From: Luscinia megarhynchos
Lineage: Eukaryota > Chordata > Aves > Passeriformes > Turdidae
Length of the DNA stretch: 64,000 nucleotides
Reading direction: 5' to 3'
NCBI GenBank assembly: GCA_034336665.1
Contig: CM067592.1
Coordinates: 54,302,473 to 54,366,472 of the forward strand
Part shown: piece after piece, positions 43,101 through 54,595 of the stretch
Layout of the letters: every line of letters begins with the position of its first letter
Position numbering within the stretch: the stretch's first letter is position 1
The notes under the pieces: model-generated
Told to the model about the DNA's origin: nothing
What the model saw: only the letters and a program-made list of their open reading frames with translations
The model's database searches: none
Made by a program: the position numbers and the translations under genes

Positions 43101-46100
43101 TGACTGTGGTGGTGGGGAAGTCACTGTCTTTTAAGAATCAGCATAGAGAAAAAAATGTGCCTGCGAATCCCAGAACTTTGTCTTTGTGTATGCTTACAGG
43201 TTAGGTTTGACAATTCTGTCTGGCATAGCCATTTGCAATCTGATCTTCCATACTGCTGATGTTAAGTGCCCTATCTCTTGCTAATAGATAATATGACCTT
43301 AAAACTGATTTCAATCCCTTTAAGGTAATAAATTAGACTGGACTTTTATTTAGGTCAAGTCAGGGCAGTGAGGGAATACAAACATAAGTAGCAACACCCA
43401 CAAAAAATTAAAAATAAGCCCCCTCCCTCCACAAAACTCATTATTTTTATTTAAGGAGAAGCATGGAAATGGAGTAAGAGTAAAAATATTTAAACAGGTA
43501 GAACATACATTTCAACACTGGACTTTTGGTGTGTGGCCTCCCAAGTGGAGCGGCCCAGCAGTGTGCAGACATTAGTCTTAAATTTCTCCATTAAATGGGT
43601 TTTACAAAACAGCATCACTACCCCTGAACTTTCTCAAGAAGCTTTTTTCTAAGAACTGAACAAGATTAATCCTCAGGCAATCACTTTCTATAGCAGCCAT
43701 GCTCCTTTTAAGCATGTAATTATCACCACCTGTATCAATGCCCTGTTATAAGGTGCCTCTGCATTTGCTTGGGGAAAAAAAAACCTGTGGGGAAAAAAAT
43801 ATGCTGGAGTGCACAGGGCTGAAATACAATGTACAGTTAAATCCACAGCCTTCCTAGCTATTCTGGCTGGGGATCTTGCCACTCCTTAATCAGCATTCAC
43901 CTGTCTGTGGGTTGTAGTTATCAGATTAGGCAGCTGAAGTCTGGAATTTTTTTACCTAATTTCCAGTACCTAAGTCTCATACTTTGGTGCCATTCTGGGC
44001 ATCTAAGCCCTTTTTAGATCTGGCTCTGGAAATTTTAGTCTTTCATGCACCCAGAAGAGGAGCACATACAGATGCTCTTTGTGGTTGTCTGATTTCTAAA
44101 GAAGATTCTGTAATCTTTTAGATGAGCTGTTTATCAGGCACTTCTTCATAAATTCTTAGTTACAGTGATCCTCATCAGCTTTGTAGATTCTGCAATTAGG
44201 AAGCAAGATGAACTGAAGTTATTGATTAAATATCTTTACTTATTCAGTTGCCTGAGCAATCAGTGTAGTCTGTATCAGTTTGACTTGCTTAATCTTTTTC
44301 TCTTCTCTGCAATATAACTTATTTTGCATTATATATATGATTCACTTTTTGATCCATGCCTCTCTGATAAAAGAGAATTCATCCTTTATGAACTCTGTTT
44401 TTGAATTTGAGCTGTTGATTTTTTTCAGATGCTCTCCTTTCTACCAACAGTCTTTAGTTATTTATTACTTTCCTCTGAAGTGGCTGTTCACTTCATTTAA
44501 TGATTAGAAAAAGGATCCATAATTTCTACTAACTTTTGGCTTCCTTTTCCTTTTTCTTGTTTTATTCTGTGGTAAAGTATTAGAAAGGTGAAATATTACC
44601 ATAATTATGAGAGATGTAAATGAGGTGCATACTTTATAAAGGAAGACATTAGTATTTCAGTGTGTGAGCATATCCTCTACATACATAACATCAAGTAGAC
44701 TGTATGTCTATTTTTTACCAATAAACTCATAGGCATTGTCAATCTAAATTGAATAAGTCCAGAGCCACCAAAGGACATGGATTTGAGTATGACAGCAGCC
44801 ACCAGGGCAGAGTCTCAAATCCAAGGAGGGGGTGCATGCAGGCACAGGCCAGAATGTGGGTCACTCCCAGAGACAGGGCTGGCACCTGGCCAGGCAGGCA
44901 GCCCGCAGGGAAGCCCAGGTGCATAGCTGTGCACACAAGACTAGTCTGGACTAATGGTCTGCTTATATTAGACTACATGCTACCTGTTTGAGACAGTCCT
45001 GACATGTACATATCATGCTGGCATCAAAACCTTTGTTATCTCTTGTCAATACATCATATAAATGTGATACATGATGTTTCTGTTTATTATTTTTATTTTT
45101 CTAAATAAATTCTTTATGAAGGCATTTTAACTGAATTCACACTGTAAATTGCAATTCTTGTTTATTCTTCTACAGCATTAAATTATTTCTCTACCAAGCT
45201 CTGTGAAGGCTTTTACATTTTGTGTATACTAAGGTCTTCTACCAGCATAGCTACATTTCCTATGATACAATAGATACAAAATATTAATGGTGGATTTTTT
45301 CCGCCCTTTCTTTGTCATTGATCATCTTCGTTAAACTGCACAGTATTGTTCATTATTTGTGTTGTTTAACAGCATTTTTTAAGCATGCATGTACTTACGA
45401 AGAAGTAGAACTACTTGATTGGAAGGTCTGTGAGTTTTCAGGAAATCTTACCCCTACACAGGTGTTTGTGCAAAATTTTTTCAACCACTTTTACAGCTGA
45501 TCAGTGTTTTGAAGATCTCCAGTGGAGGAAGAGAAGTATTTGTCTAATTAGAAGGGCCCATATTGCTGCTGTTTACTGAGTATTTTTTTTAAAGTAATCA
45601 CTTTCCTTGTTTCATTTTACTACTAATTTTAAAACGTTTTATTTATTAGTTTTGCTCTTTTGTTACATGGAATCTACAAAATTTTCGTGTTAAAACTCAA
45701 TGAAACACATGAGAAATCAGAAACAAGAAAACTCTGGTTCAACATGGGAAAGTGATATATGAATGTTTTTTCTGTCTTCTGGAGCTCTTAGTGTGCTGAT
45801 TTCAAACACATTTGTAAAATAACCAACCATAATGGAAGACTGATGTGTACTGGCATGGATTATGCAAATCACTGCATTCTGATTTGTTCTTTTGCTCAGA
45901 GCATGGATGAGTAAATGAATAAAAAATAGCCAGAAAGTGGTTATGCAGATCAAATTCTCTAAATCAGTAGATTACAGAAGAGTAAGTTTGTTTCTACAAT
46001 TGCAAAGCATTTATTTTTCTTTCTGAGGTAACTTAATTTAGGTATAATATAAAATTATTTTATTTGGAGCCTTCTGATTATATGCAAGACATATGAGATA

Positions 46101-48424
46101 CAAAAAAATATTAAACATAAGTCACTTGTTGAAATATTAATCACTGCAGTATGCCAAAAGCAGATTGAACAATGAAATACTGCAGAAATGTTTCCAGGAT
46201 ATAGTTTTTAAGACCCTGAAAAAATACTGGTTTGGGTTTTGGTGCAGTTATTTTGAAGTACTCTTATTTGAGAAATTTTTCATGTTATCTACAGTGCATG
46301 TATCTGTAAATGGAATCCATTAGGACATGGTGAATCAATTTATAGTGAATCATTTAGGATATTTATGTGTTGGCAGATGACTAAGAAAATTTCAAAGGTC
46401 CACCTTGCATTGTCTCTATTCACACATAGTTTTTCATATCCTCATGCAAGAGACTTCACTAAATTTTCTCACACAACACTGATCTCATCTCCAAGCGCAA
46501 TAGGCCTTCTTTGTATCAGGACCTCTTGTATTTCTCAGTTACTTTCTGCTTTTGTCCTTTGAAGTGCTCTCCATCTTTTGAAGTGCTCTCCCTAGTGAGG
46601 TGTTTAGCACATTAGTTTTGATCTGTTAACCCATCCAAGTTCCCTGTGATGAACAGACCTATGTGTATTTTAAAAATCCTAGTGACAGTGTTTTAGTGCT
46701 TATACTTTGTTGCCCGAGATAAAATGGAAAAATGCCAGTGATGATGAGGAACCTTGTGGTAACAAAGGAAAAATAAGGCGCAAGATCTGCCTAGAATAAT
46801 AATTAATAGGTATAGTAATATTTTTTTTCCATAATGGATAAAATGAATGCATGGCAAAGCATATTTCATCAGTTCTGTCCACTCTCCAGCTAGTAAACAT
46901 AGTTCCTTGACCATAGCAGATTTTTGTCTGGTTCAATATGGCACAATGACAAGATCTGAATGTTTTCAGTCTATATACTTCCCTTTTTTTTTAAGCTTTA
47001 GCAAAGCAAGCGTTCATCTAAATGTTAAATAATGGTTTTGGTGTCTAGGATACTGTTAAGTTAAATCTTTTGGTACTGAGGGGTTTTGCTCCATGTTTTC
47101 CAGGTGAGCAGAATATGCAATTTCCAACACTTTACAGCTTTACTGTAGCAGTGCAGGAATTAAAAAGAAATAATTATTTGCAAGCAAGCTGTGCCATGCT
47201 CCCATACAGGCAATTTAATTAGAGTATTTTTGAACTCTCTTTGGACTTTAACTTCCCTCCTACATTTGTATTCTTTCTCTTAAATGACAAAAAAGCTGTC
47301 CTTCCCTTGTGTCAAAGCTGTGCTGAGTGCTGTAGAGCTTCCCTCACTGTTAGCTTCTTGTCAGAAGTTGACAACAGTGACTATTGTTATTGACATGTGT
47401 AAGAAGCTGACTCCCAGAACATGATTAACATTATCCTTATTCTCAAGGAAATTAAAAAAATACTTCTGTCATTTCAGTGATACTCTACAAACATTGAGTC
47501 TTCTCTGTTGATTAATCTGGTTGGAAAGGCCTTATTCATGTCTCTCCATGCCACTTAAGCCCAGTGGTATGGATCTAAAAGGGGCTTAGAGGAGGACCCT
47601 AGAAAACCAGACTACAGTTTTGTGGCGCATGAAGTAAAGTGGGGATTCTATTCATTACCATGTTCCCCTTTTCTTCAGACAATGAATAAGATACAAGGAG
47701 GTAGAGAGGCACAGTTTTAAGACAGGTGAATGAAGTGACAATGCCAGGTTCACTTCTGCAATAGGACTAAGGCTCTCAGGCTGTTGTTGAAGACAATTGG
47801 AGGCTGGCAGAGCCCCTGCTGAAGTAGGCTGTTGAAAGCCTACTCTTCCATTTCACAAGATTCCCAAAAAAGAGTAGTATGTAATAAATTCTTCCCTCTC
47901 CTGCCTTCTTCATGGAAACCATAGCTGTAGCTCTTGAGTGCTGTAGATAGAGGCCAGAAGGAAATATCTAAGACTCAATCAATATGGTGGAAGGAGGGGG
48001 GGATTTTTGGGGCTGTATTGTTCTAAAACAGCTTTTAAAAACTGGATTATATTATTTTCCTTAAAAAGTTTGGAATTACTTAGATTTTCTGTAAAGGCAC
48101 AGAAATTCTAACCTTTAAATGATAATGTCATGCATTATTCATTGTTTTCCTGAACCAGAAATTATTTATTAGTTTCTATTAACTATGTAGTTTTAAAAGC
48201 ATTCTGGGAGCAGGTATTGTGACTGCAGTCAGTGAGTTGATGAGATCTATTCAATGAGTATTTAAAAGGATTTTCTACTGCTTTTTCCAAATTGTAATTA
48301 GTCTGCACAGATTCACATAAGGAAGACACTTCTCCATATTCCTACCTATATTAATATGTATACTAACTTTTTAATATGAGATTTTTCAGCAAAGGCAGTA
48401 TCCATGCTACCTTGCTATGTCTAG

Positions 48425-48960
48425 GATATGGGCACACTACTAAATGCCCAGCTCTCCAGCCTGTTGAGATCCTTCTGAATGGATTCCCAGTGTTCTGGAA
48501 GATCAGCCATTCCTACTTGGTCTCCTGAGAGATTCCTGAGGGCTGTCCTTGTCAGTGGCAATCTATGCAAATAAAACATTCACTACCTCTGCCTTCTCTG
48601 CATCCTCTGTCACCAGGGTTGCTGCTCCATTGAGTAATGAGCCCACATTTTCCCTCTGTCATTGATGTATTTGGAAAAGCCCTTCTTGCTGTCCTTGACA
48701 TCCTTGGCCAAATTAAATTCCAGATGGACTTTGGCTTTCCTCATATCATTTCTTCATAATCTGACAGCATCTCAATATTCATTCCAAATGGCTTGTCTGT
48801 GCTTCTATCTTCTGTGTGTCTTCTGCTTGTGCATGGGTTTTGAAAGAAGTTCACTGTTCACCCACACAGGTGAACTCTTGCCCCCCTTTGATTTCTTGCT
48901 TATTGAGATGAATTGTTCTTGAGATATCACTGCATTGTCTTATAACTGCTTTGTCTAATG
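48425..48960 (-). mobile_element. CR1-like LINE ORF2 fragment, antisense
   Basis: Read on the minus strand, 48,660-48,935 matches the linker between endonuclease and reverse transcriptase in CR1 ORF2. The complement of 'gatgtatttggaaaagcccttcttgctgtcc' corresponds to the KDNKKGFFKYI-type segment, followed upstream by the region rich in Arg/Lys/Trp. The part 48,440-48,545 resembles another internal CR1 region. The reading frame is broken and no protein is made. Boundaries are approximate. Confidence 0.55.
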
Positions 48961-49201
48961 ACTTTTTCCCATCTTTAGCATTTTAAAACATTCAATTTGC
49001 AGTCACAATGTCAGAAGCTCGGAAATGACAAAGTTAAAATACAGTTGAAACCCTCTCCTACCGTTCATTTGTTTGAAAGAGACTTGATTCTATCATTACC
49101 ATACTATTCTCTTTCACAATTTGTGGTTCACTCAAAACACAGGACAGATGATGCCAACATAAAAAACTAATATTTAATATTGCTTTTTTATCTTTGTTGT
49201 T
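48961..49201. other. AT-rich flank of the endogenous retrovirus
   Basis: Nothing recognisable. This is the left flank of the proviral insertion. The last 6 bases before the LTR form the left target duplication. Confidence 0.6.
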
Positions 49202-49207
49202 CAGCAG
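49202..49207 (+). repeat. Left target-site duplication CAGCAG
   Basis: Identical to 56296-56301 on the other side of the provirus. It marks the integration site. Confidence 0.95.
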
Positions 49208-49586
49208 TGTTGTAATTCAATAATTAGGTATAAGGAATGAATCAACAAACCTGGCCATCTTCCGGCTAGCTCCCAGTTCATGTCCCCCTTCCTGTAACCT
49301 TTACCTGTGACATTGCACCCTACCGTGACTTCCTGTATCCTGATCCGATCCCCCTGTGTCCTTACCCCATTGGCTGCTAGCCAAAGCCACTCCCCATTCC
49401 CTCTCCTGAAGACGGGGATCCCAGGAAGTCTCTTTCCTCTTTCCTCCTTCATCCATCGGCCACGCCATCGCCATAGAATAAAGCTGACATAAGGAAGAGC
49501 CTCTTTTGTAATCCTTTTCCATCCATGCTAAAACATACATTGTCTTATCTTAAGTTATTAGGAAAAGACAAAGAATCGTTTTAGCA
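49208..49586 (+). repeat. 5' LTR (379 bp)
   Basis: It begins TGTTGTAATTC and ends GTTTTAGCA, followed by GT and the primer binding site. The poly(A) signal AATAAA is at 49477-49482, about 110 bases from the end. An obvious TATA box is not seen; the promoter may be TATA-less or use a weak element. The 61-83-codon ORFs that appear identically in both LTRs are on the wrong strand or lack features and are not genes. Confidence 0.95.
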
Positions 49587-49588
49587 GT

Positions 49589-49606
49589 TGGCGCCCAACG
49601 TGGGGC
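49589..49606 (+). other. Primer binding site, tRNA-Lys type
   Basis: TGGCGCCCAACGTGGGGC starts two bases after the LTR. This 18-base site is complementary to the 3' end of tRNA-Lys(1,2), the primer used by Mason-Pfizer-type betaretroviruses. It appears intact. Confidence 0.95.
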
Positions 49607-50202
49607 TTAATTTTAGACCCCATTTTGCCTGAAGTCCCAGTTTTATGACTTTAAAGGCCGGTTAGGTTGATCAACTACCTCCGTGGTTGGAGCGGTTTTT
49701 ACCAGCCCCGAGCCTAGGAGGGTGAGACGGACAACTTCTTCGCGGACTCGAAGAAGCCGGCTCTGGATTGGAACTTTTGCAGTGTTACTGGCGAGACCGC
49801 TTTCCGTCTGAGAAAGGTAACCCCAAGGTATCCCCGAGGGACAGGGGAGGGGGGTTTTCGGGCAGATTAGCTCAGACTCGTGGGGGGAGGTTTGTACCCC
49901 GCAGGTGGCAGCAGCGCAATCCCAGCGTGGAGCGGGAGCGCGTGGGCGGTGTCGCAATCCCGCCCGGCAGTACACGTGCTCAGCCGGCTCTGCCTGGCGT
50001 GTGTTGCGGTATTGGCGTAAGCACGGGCCCCAGAGCTTTCCCTGCAGTGGGATTGCTCCGGGATCGTCTGTGTCGCCATTACGGGCAACCACGTGTAGTA
50101 ATAAAGCCCAGCACCCCCACCTGGGTTTTGCAAACGGACTGCTATTGTGAAACTCTTCTGTAAAAGACAGGGAATCGTGCATTTTGTTTTTATAACATCG
50201 AA
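49607..50202 (+). other. Retroviral untranslated leader
   Basis: These 596 bases lie between the primer binding site and the gag start and are GC-richer than gag. A leader normally holds the packaging signal and the splice donor for env mRNA. Candidate donors are at 49817 (aaaggtaac) and 49827 (aaggtatcc), but neither can be proven. The ORFs here are short, overlap in several frames and are not expected to be translated. Confidence 0.7.
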
Positions 50203-51912
50203 ATGGGGGCGAATGTTTCAGCACAACAAAAGAGTATTATTTCTCAGCTTAAAGAAATGTTAGATGCACAGCATGTTGTAATTTCTAAGAAAAAAATTAG
50301 AAAGTTTGTTAAGTGGTTGTCACGAGAAGTTATGGAATTTGAAAAGCAAAATATCAAATCTATTTTATTTTGGGACACAGTCGGATATTTATTAACTTCT
50401 AAAATACAGAAAGGCGATACCACTGTTGCTTTATTTTTGCCTATATTTTTAAATATTCACAAACAATTATCACAATTGGAGAACAAAAATCAACCACAGG
50501 AAAATTCTTTACAACCCTCTTTACCTAATTCGGAACCTCCTGTCCCTGAATTAAAAGAGAAATCAGAAATATCTCCAGAAACTACTAATACTAACGTTCC
50601 TCCAAAATACACAGAATTCGAATCTCCTGAACAAGGTGCTACAAACTTAGCATTGTCTCCTCCTCTGTCGCTATTGCACTCTCAACAACCTAGTTTAGAA
50701 AATCGCCCTTCTCTAGTGCAAGGGGAAAAACTTGTAGTAAATTCTAATACTATGCCTTTTTCTTCCAATAATCCGTTCCTACATCCACCTCCCGTTTCTG
50801 CTCAATACCTTTCTGGTTATTGTAACCCATCTTTCCAAGCTATACCGCTTTCTAACGCTTTTTCCAACACCGGGACACAGAACAATGGGAGCACCGGGAG
50901 TGCAGCCGCAGAGGGAGGGGGAGGGGAAGCACGTGTCCCAGGTACACAGACACAGTCTGCAGAGGCACAGAAACAATTAACCCCTAACTCACTGACTAAC
51001 CCTGAATCTCACCAGGTTTTTGAAGCAGCACCAGTTGTTTATTTAGGTAAAAGGAACGGCAAAAGAAGTTACCAACCGTTACCATACCAAGATAAAAAAG
51101 AAATTTGCAAGGTACAAAGGGAGTTTGGAAGGCAAAGTGCCATATTTAAGGGAATGATGAGAGCAACTTTTACATCAAATGAACTAGTTCCACATGATTT
51201 AAAAGGCCTTTTCAGGTGTTTGCTAACCCCTGCTGAATATGAATTGTGGTTTAATGTTTGGAAACGTTCTTTAAGCAGTCTTTTAACAGAGCTTCACAAA
51301 AACCCTGAACATTCCAAAGACTCTGATGGTAATGAAATTACATTAGACCATTTATGTGGGGAGGGGGAAATACATTGTCCTGAGAAGCAAACTCGGTTAT
51401 TGTCTAAATTTATTTTGGATAAGGTTTCTGAGGTAGCTGAACAGGCTTTTATCAAATTACCAATTGTTGAAGTAACTTCTAGTTATGTAAATATTAAACA
51501 ATATCCTTCTGAGAATTTTTTGAGCTTTATAGATCGTTTGAAGACACAGGTGGAACGCCAGGTACAGAATCCAGCCACGCAGGCAGAACTGATTAAGGAA
51601 TTAGCAGAGAAAAACGCCAATGACGCCTGTCGCAGAGTCATTCTAAGCCTGCCACTGTACCCAGAACCAACGCTAGCACAGATGATTGAAGCTTGCACCC
51701 GGAGAGCAGAATTGTTCAGTGTTCCAGAGAGAATGCCAAGTCCAACACCTCCTGAGCCTCCGGGACCTGATCCACCACAAATGAAGAAGCCGCAGTTATC
51801 ATTGCAGCAGCTGAAGAAGATCACCTGTTTCCAGTGTCAGCAGCAAGTACATTTTGCTAGGGACTGTCCTCAAAGCAGGAAACAGAACAAAATCAGCAAA
51901 CAAAAAAACTAG
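50203..51912 (+). CDS. gag: Gag polyprotein (intact ORF, 569 codons)
   Basis: Structural protein that forms the retroviral particle. The start MGANVS carries the Gly2 myristoylation signal, and a basic patch follows at residues about 29-41, so the N-terminus is a membrane-targeted matrix domain. A PPKY late-domain motif is at 133-136. A Pro/Ser/Gln-rich linker spans about 95-275. Capsid occupies about 275-505 and includes the major homology region QYPSENFLSFIDRL (433-446) and the ENAN-like segment just after it. Nucleocapsid has a single CCHC zinc knuckle, Cys542, Cys545, His550, Cys555, in which the usual Gly and aromatic neighbours are partly replaced by Gln. Betaretroviruses commonly have two knuckles. 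The stop is TAG at 51910-51912, directly after a frameshift heptamer. A GC-rich Gly/Ala stretch at about 225-250 stands out from the A-rich surroundings. This is the only intact gene in the element. Confidence 0.93.
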   Translation: MGANVSAQQKSIISQLKEMLDAQHVVISKKKIRKFVKWLSREVMEFEKQNIKSILFWDTVGYLLTSKIQKGDTTVALFLPIFLNIHKQLSQLENKNQPQENSLQPSLPNSEPPVPELKEKSEISPETTNTNVPPKYTEFESPEQGATNLALSPPLSLLHSQQPSLENRPSLVQGEKLVVNSNTMPFSSNNPFLHPPPVSAQYLSGYCNPSFQAIPLSNAFSNTGTQNNGSTGSAAAEGGGGEARVPGTQTQSAEAQKQLTPNSLTNPESHQVFEAAPVVYLGKRNGKRSYQPLPYQDKKEICKVQREFGRQSAIFKGMMRATFTSNELVPHDLKGLFRCLLTPAEYELWFNVWKRSLSSLLTELHKNPEHSKDSDGNEITLDHLCGEGEIHCPEKQTRLLSKFILDKVSEVAEQAFIKLPIVEVTSSYVNIKQYPSENFLSFIDRLKTQVERQVQNPATQAELIKELAEKNANDACRRVILSLPLYPEPTLAQMIEACTRRAELFSVPERMPSPTPPEPPGPDPPQMKKPQLSLQQLKKITCFQCQQQVHFARDCPQSRKQNKISKQKN

Positions 51913-51971
51913 AACTGAGGCGCGGGCCTGCCTTAAACACCATAGCGCGCCAGGATATAAATTCTGCAGGC
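51903..51971 (+). promoter_or_regulatory. -1 ribosomal frameshift signal: slippery heptamer plus predicted pseudoknot
   Basis: The heptamer A AAA AAC (51903-51909) is in the correct gag phase, followed at once by the gag stop. After a 9-base spacer, GGCGCG (51919-51924) can pair with CGCGCC (51946-51951). Within the loop, GCCTGC (51926-51931) can pair with GCAGGC (51966-51971), making an H-type pseudoknot. A AAA AAC plus pseudoknot is the known gag-pro signal of mouse mammary tumour virus-type betaretroviruses. The -1 frame stays open to about 52,070. The signal appears intact although the genes it serves are broken. Confidence 0.75.
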
Positions 51972-52760
51972 TATACTGTAGCAAAAGCCTCTCTCTTAAA
52001 AGCAAGGGGGGAGGATGGGATGGACAATGTGGGTATGACAGATAATGTAAATGTTAAATGTTCTCCCTAATACAAGTCAGGCAGTTCTGTGGCCGTATTA
52101 GGCTACAAACTACCAAAGGTTTTCATTTCAGATCTGCTGAGTGGACCATCATTACAGTGGACATCTCGAGTCCTGTTAATTGATATGACGGTTTACCACA
52201 TGGAGAGTGAGTATTTTTGTTGTGGGAGACACAGCACACACACCCTCAGAAATTGAAATAGCTCCTATGATCATTAAGGGAATATATCTGGTGTTATCAT
52301 ATTAGCTCGTTGTCCACAAGCACCTTTCTATTTGGGTGAGGGACAAGTACTGGCCCAAGCTTTTCCTATTCCAGCAAATATCACAGCAGATAATAAATCA
52401 CCAGAGGTTTACTGGGCAGAGACAGTGAAGGAGGGAAAAAGCCTCTCTCTAGCATGCAACATGACACATGGAACAGACCATCTACATGTGAAGGGTGTTT
52501 TGGATACAGGTTCTGATGTAACCATAATACCTGAAAAAGATGTGGCCTTCACATTGGGAATTGCAACCCGGGTTTGCAGGGCAAATTCAGGGTATAGGTG
52601 GTATTAAATTAGGCTTAAATATCAAAACGGATTGCATAAAATTGAGGGACCGGACGACAAATTGGCCAGTGTTAGATCCGCTTTGTAATAGATTATAAGT
52701 GTCCCCCTGTGGGGAAGAGATTCCATGTCACAATGGGGAGTTAAAATGATAATTCCAAAA
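51910..52760 (+). pseudogene. pro: Retroviral protease region (pro), broken
   Basis: The -1 frame entered from gag is open for about 50 codons, then closes. A later open stretch (52332-52607) contains the aspartic protease active site VLDTGSDVTII, with the Asp-Thr-Gly at 52503-52511. It loses frame soon after, before the flap and C-terminal part are complete. Some segments around 52,260-52,380 resemble the end of a retroviral dUTPase (a VLAQAFPIP-type strand), as in betaretroviruses that encode dUTPase in pro, but this is weak. No functional protease can be made. Confidence 0.75.
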
Positions 52761-53560
52761 ACTCCCCAGGATTTTTAGAAGCGGCCACCGTTGGAGTGCC
52801 GGGTCCAGAAGCTGACATGGCTAAGTGACACACCTATCTGGACTACACAGTGGCTGTTAAGAAAGGAAAAGTTACAGGCACTTGAAAAACTTGTAGATGA
52901 ACAATTGGCAAGAGGTCATATAGTAGAAACAACAAGCCCCTGGAATTCTCCAATTTTTGTAATAAAAAACCAAAACAGACAAATGGAGATTACGCATGAT
53001 CTTAGGGGAATAAATAAAGTAATTCAAGACATGGGATCTCTCAACCTGGGATGCCTTCTCCAGCTATGTTACCTAGAGATTGGCAATTGGCAGTTATAGA
53101 TATCAAAGATTGTTTTTTCCATATCCCATTACACCCTGAAGATGCTCCCAGGTTTGCATTCTCAGTACCATCATTAAACAGAGAGGCACCAATGAAGAGA
53201 TTATCACTGGAAAGTGCTTCCACAGGGCATGAAGTGTAGTCCTGCTTATCTGCCAGTGGTATGTAGCTTCATTGTTGTCTCCAGTCATGGGCACACAAAA
53301 AGAAAGCAATAATTTTGCATTACATAGATGATGTGCTGCTGTGTGCTCCCTGATAACTCCACCCTCCAGGACACGCTTGACCTAGTAGTTAAAGTTTTAA
53401 CCTCTGCTGGATTTCAATTACAGGATGACAAGGTTCAAGGATGCCACCTTGGGAAGTATCTGGGCCTAGAGATCACTGCCAGGACCATTGTTCCACAGAA
53501 ATTAGAAATTGGTGTAATCCTAACTTTAGCAGATCTCCCCTGTGTGGATCTCTGAATTGG
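52761..53560 (+). pseudogene. pol: Reverse transcriptase region (pol), broken
   Basis: Fragments in at least two reading frames show the polymerase in order. The fingers segment with SPWNSPIFVIK lies near 52,940. The palm segment VIDIKDCFFHIPLHPEDAP, with the first catalytic Asp, lies near 53,093. The YIDD box with the other two catalytic Asp is at 53,321-53,332. Stops and frame changes separate them, for example between 53,030 and 53,060 and between 53,200 and 53,320. The sequence is betaretrovirus/alpharetrovirus-like. No complete enzyme is encoded. Confidence 0.85.
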
Positions 53561-54595
53561 GTAAGACCATGGTTAGGCCTCACTAATGAGGGACTTAGAA
53601 CCCCCTTTCAATTTATTGAAAAGGGGAGAGAGCTGGTTTCTCCTAGGGAACACGACACCTGAGGCAAAAGCTGCAATTGAAAAGGTACAGAAAGCTCTGT
53701 CTGAAGGCAGGCACACGCTATCACCCTGAACTGCCTTTCAAATTCATTGTTTTTGGGGAAACTGCCACACTTGCATGGGTTAATATTCCAGTGGATTGAG
53801 GGCAGAGAGACTCACTCTTAATCATAGAATGGGTCTTCCTCTCCCACCAAAGAGATCCAAAACTATTACACAACCTCAGGAGCTGATGGCTCAGCTGATT
53901 CAAAAAGCAAGGATAAGGGCTAAGTGAGCTGTCTGGGTCTGATTTCACATGCATACACCTGCCAGTTAAACTTTCTGGGGAGGGAAAGAATTACTCCTGA
54001 AAGGTTAACAAAAGAGATGTTTGAGCATTTGCTGCAGAGCAATGCCAGCCTCAGGATATCTCTGGACAGCTACAGTGGACAGATATCTGTTCACAGCCCA
54101 GCTCATAAGTTGTTCAATGAGGAATTTCACCTCATACCTCGTGAAAAGAGACAGGGAGACCGCTCGAGGCACTCCCCAGTGTTCACAGATGCATCGGGGG
54201 CCTCCCATAAGTCGGTGATGACTTGGAGAAATCCCCAGACTCCAGCATTGGGAAGCTGATGTTGAGTTTGTGGAGGGGTCACCCCAGATTACAGAACTGG
54301 CTGCAGTTGTGAGAGCCCCCGAAAAGTTCTCAGAGCCTCTTAACCTGGTAACAGATTCAGCATGTTGCTGGGGTAGTGTCCAGAAGCGGAGCAGGCAGTG
54401 CTCAAAGACATTGATAATGAGCAGCTCTTTAGGCTGCTGTCCAAACTAATCTATTTGGTTTCGCACAGAGAACATCCATTCTATGTAATGCATGTGAGGT
54501 CACACATGGATTTGCCAGGTGAGATCACAGAAAGGGAACAGTATGGCAGACACCCTTGCAGCTCCAGCAGAAAAAGGCATACCTTCCTGACATCT
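53561..54595 (+). pseudogene. pol: Connection and RNase H region (pol), broken
   Basis: The RNase H start FTDASG has its first catalytic Asp at 54,188-54,190. A later TDSA segment lies near 54,350 and the terminal HVRSHMDLPG segment near 54,500. The pieces lie in different frames with internal stops. The connection domain between 53,600 and 54,100 is recognisable only in scraps. Confidence 0.75.

Larger units (their letters stand above)
28973..48424. other. Gene desert, about 19 kb, AT-rich
   Basis: I find no supported coding exon on either strand. ORFs are at most about 117 codons and lack domains. A GC-richer patch at 44,750-44,990 and another at 34,540-34,870 have no recognisable content. 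Two small structures, an RFX-type X-box at 37,185 and an inverted repeat at 35,215-35,317, are listed separately. Long deserts like this often hold distal enhancers, which cannot be judged from one sequence. Confidence 0.5.

Noticed and set aside
46557..46592. Direct repeat of tttgaagtgctctcc
   Set aside because: It is two short copies only, too small to interpret.
49201..49540. ORFs in the LTRs (61-92 codons, repeated at 55,883-56,249)
   Set aside because: They are identical in both LTRs because the LTRs are copies, and no known LTR-encoded protein resembles them.
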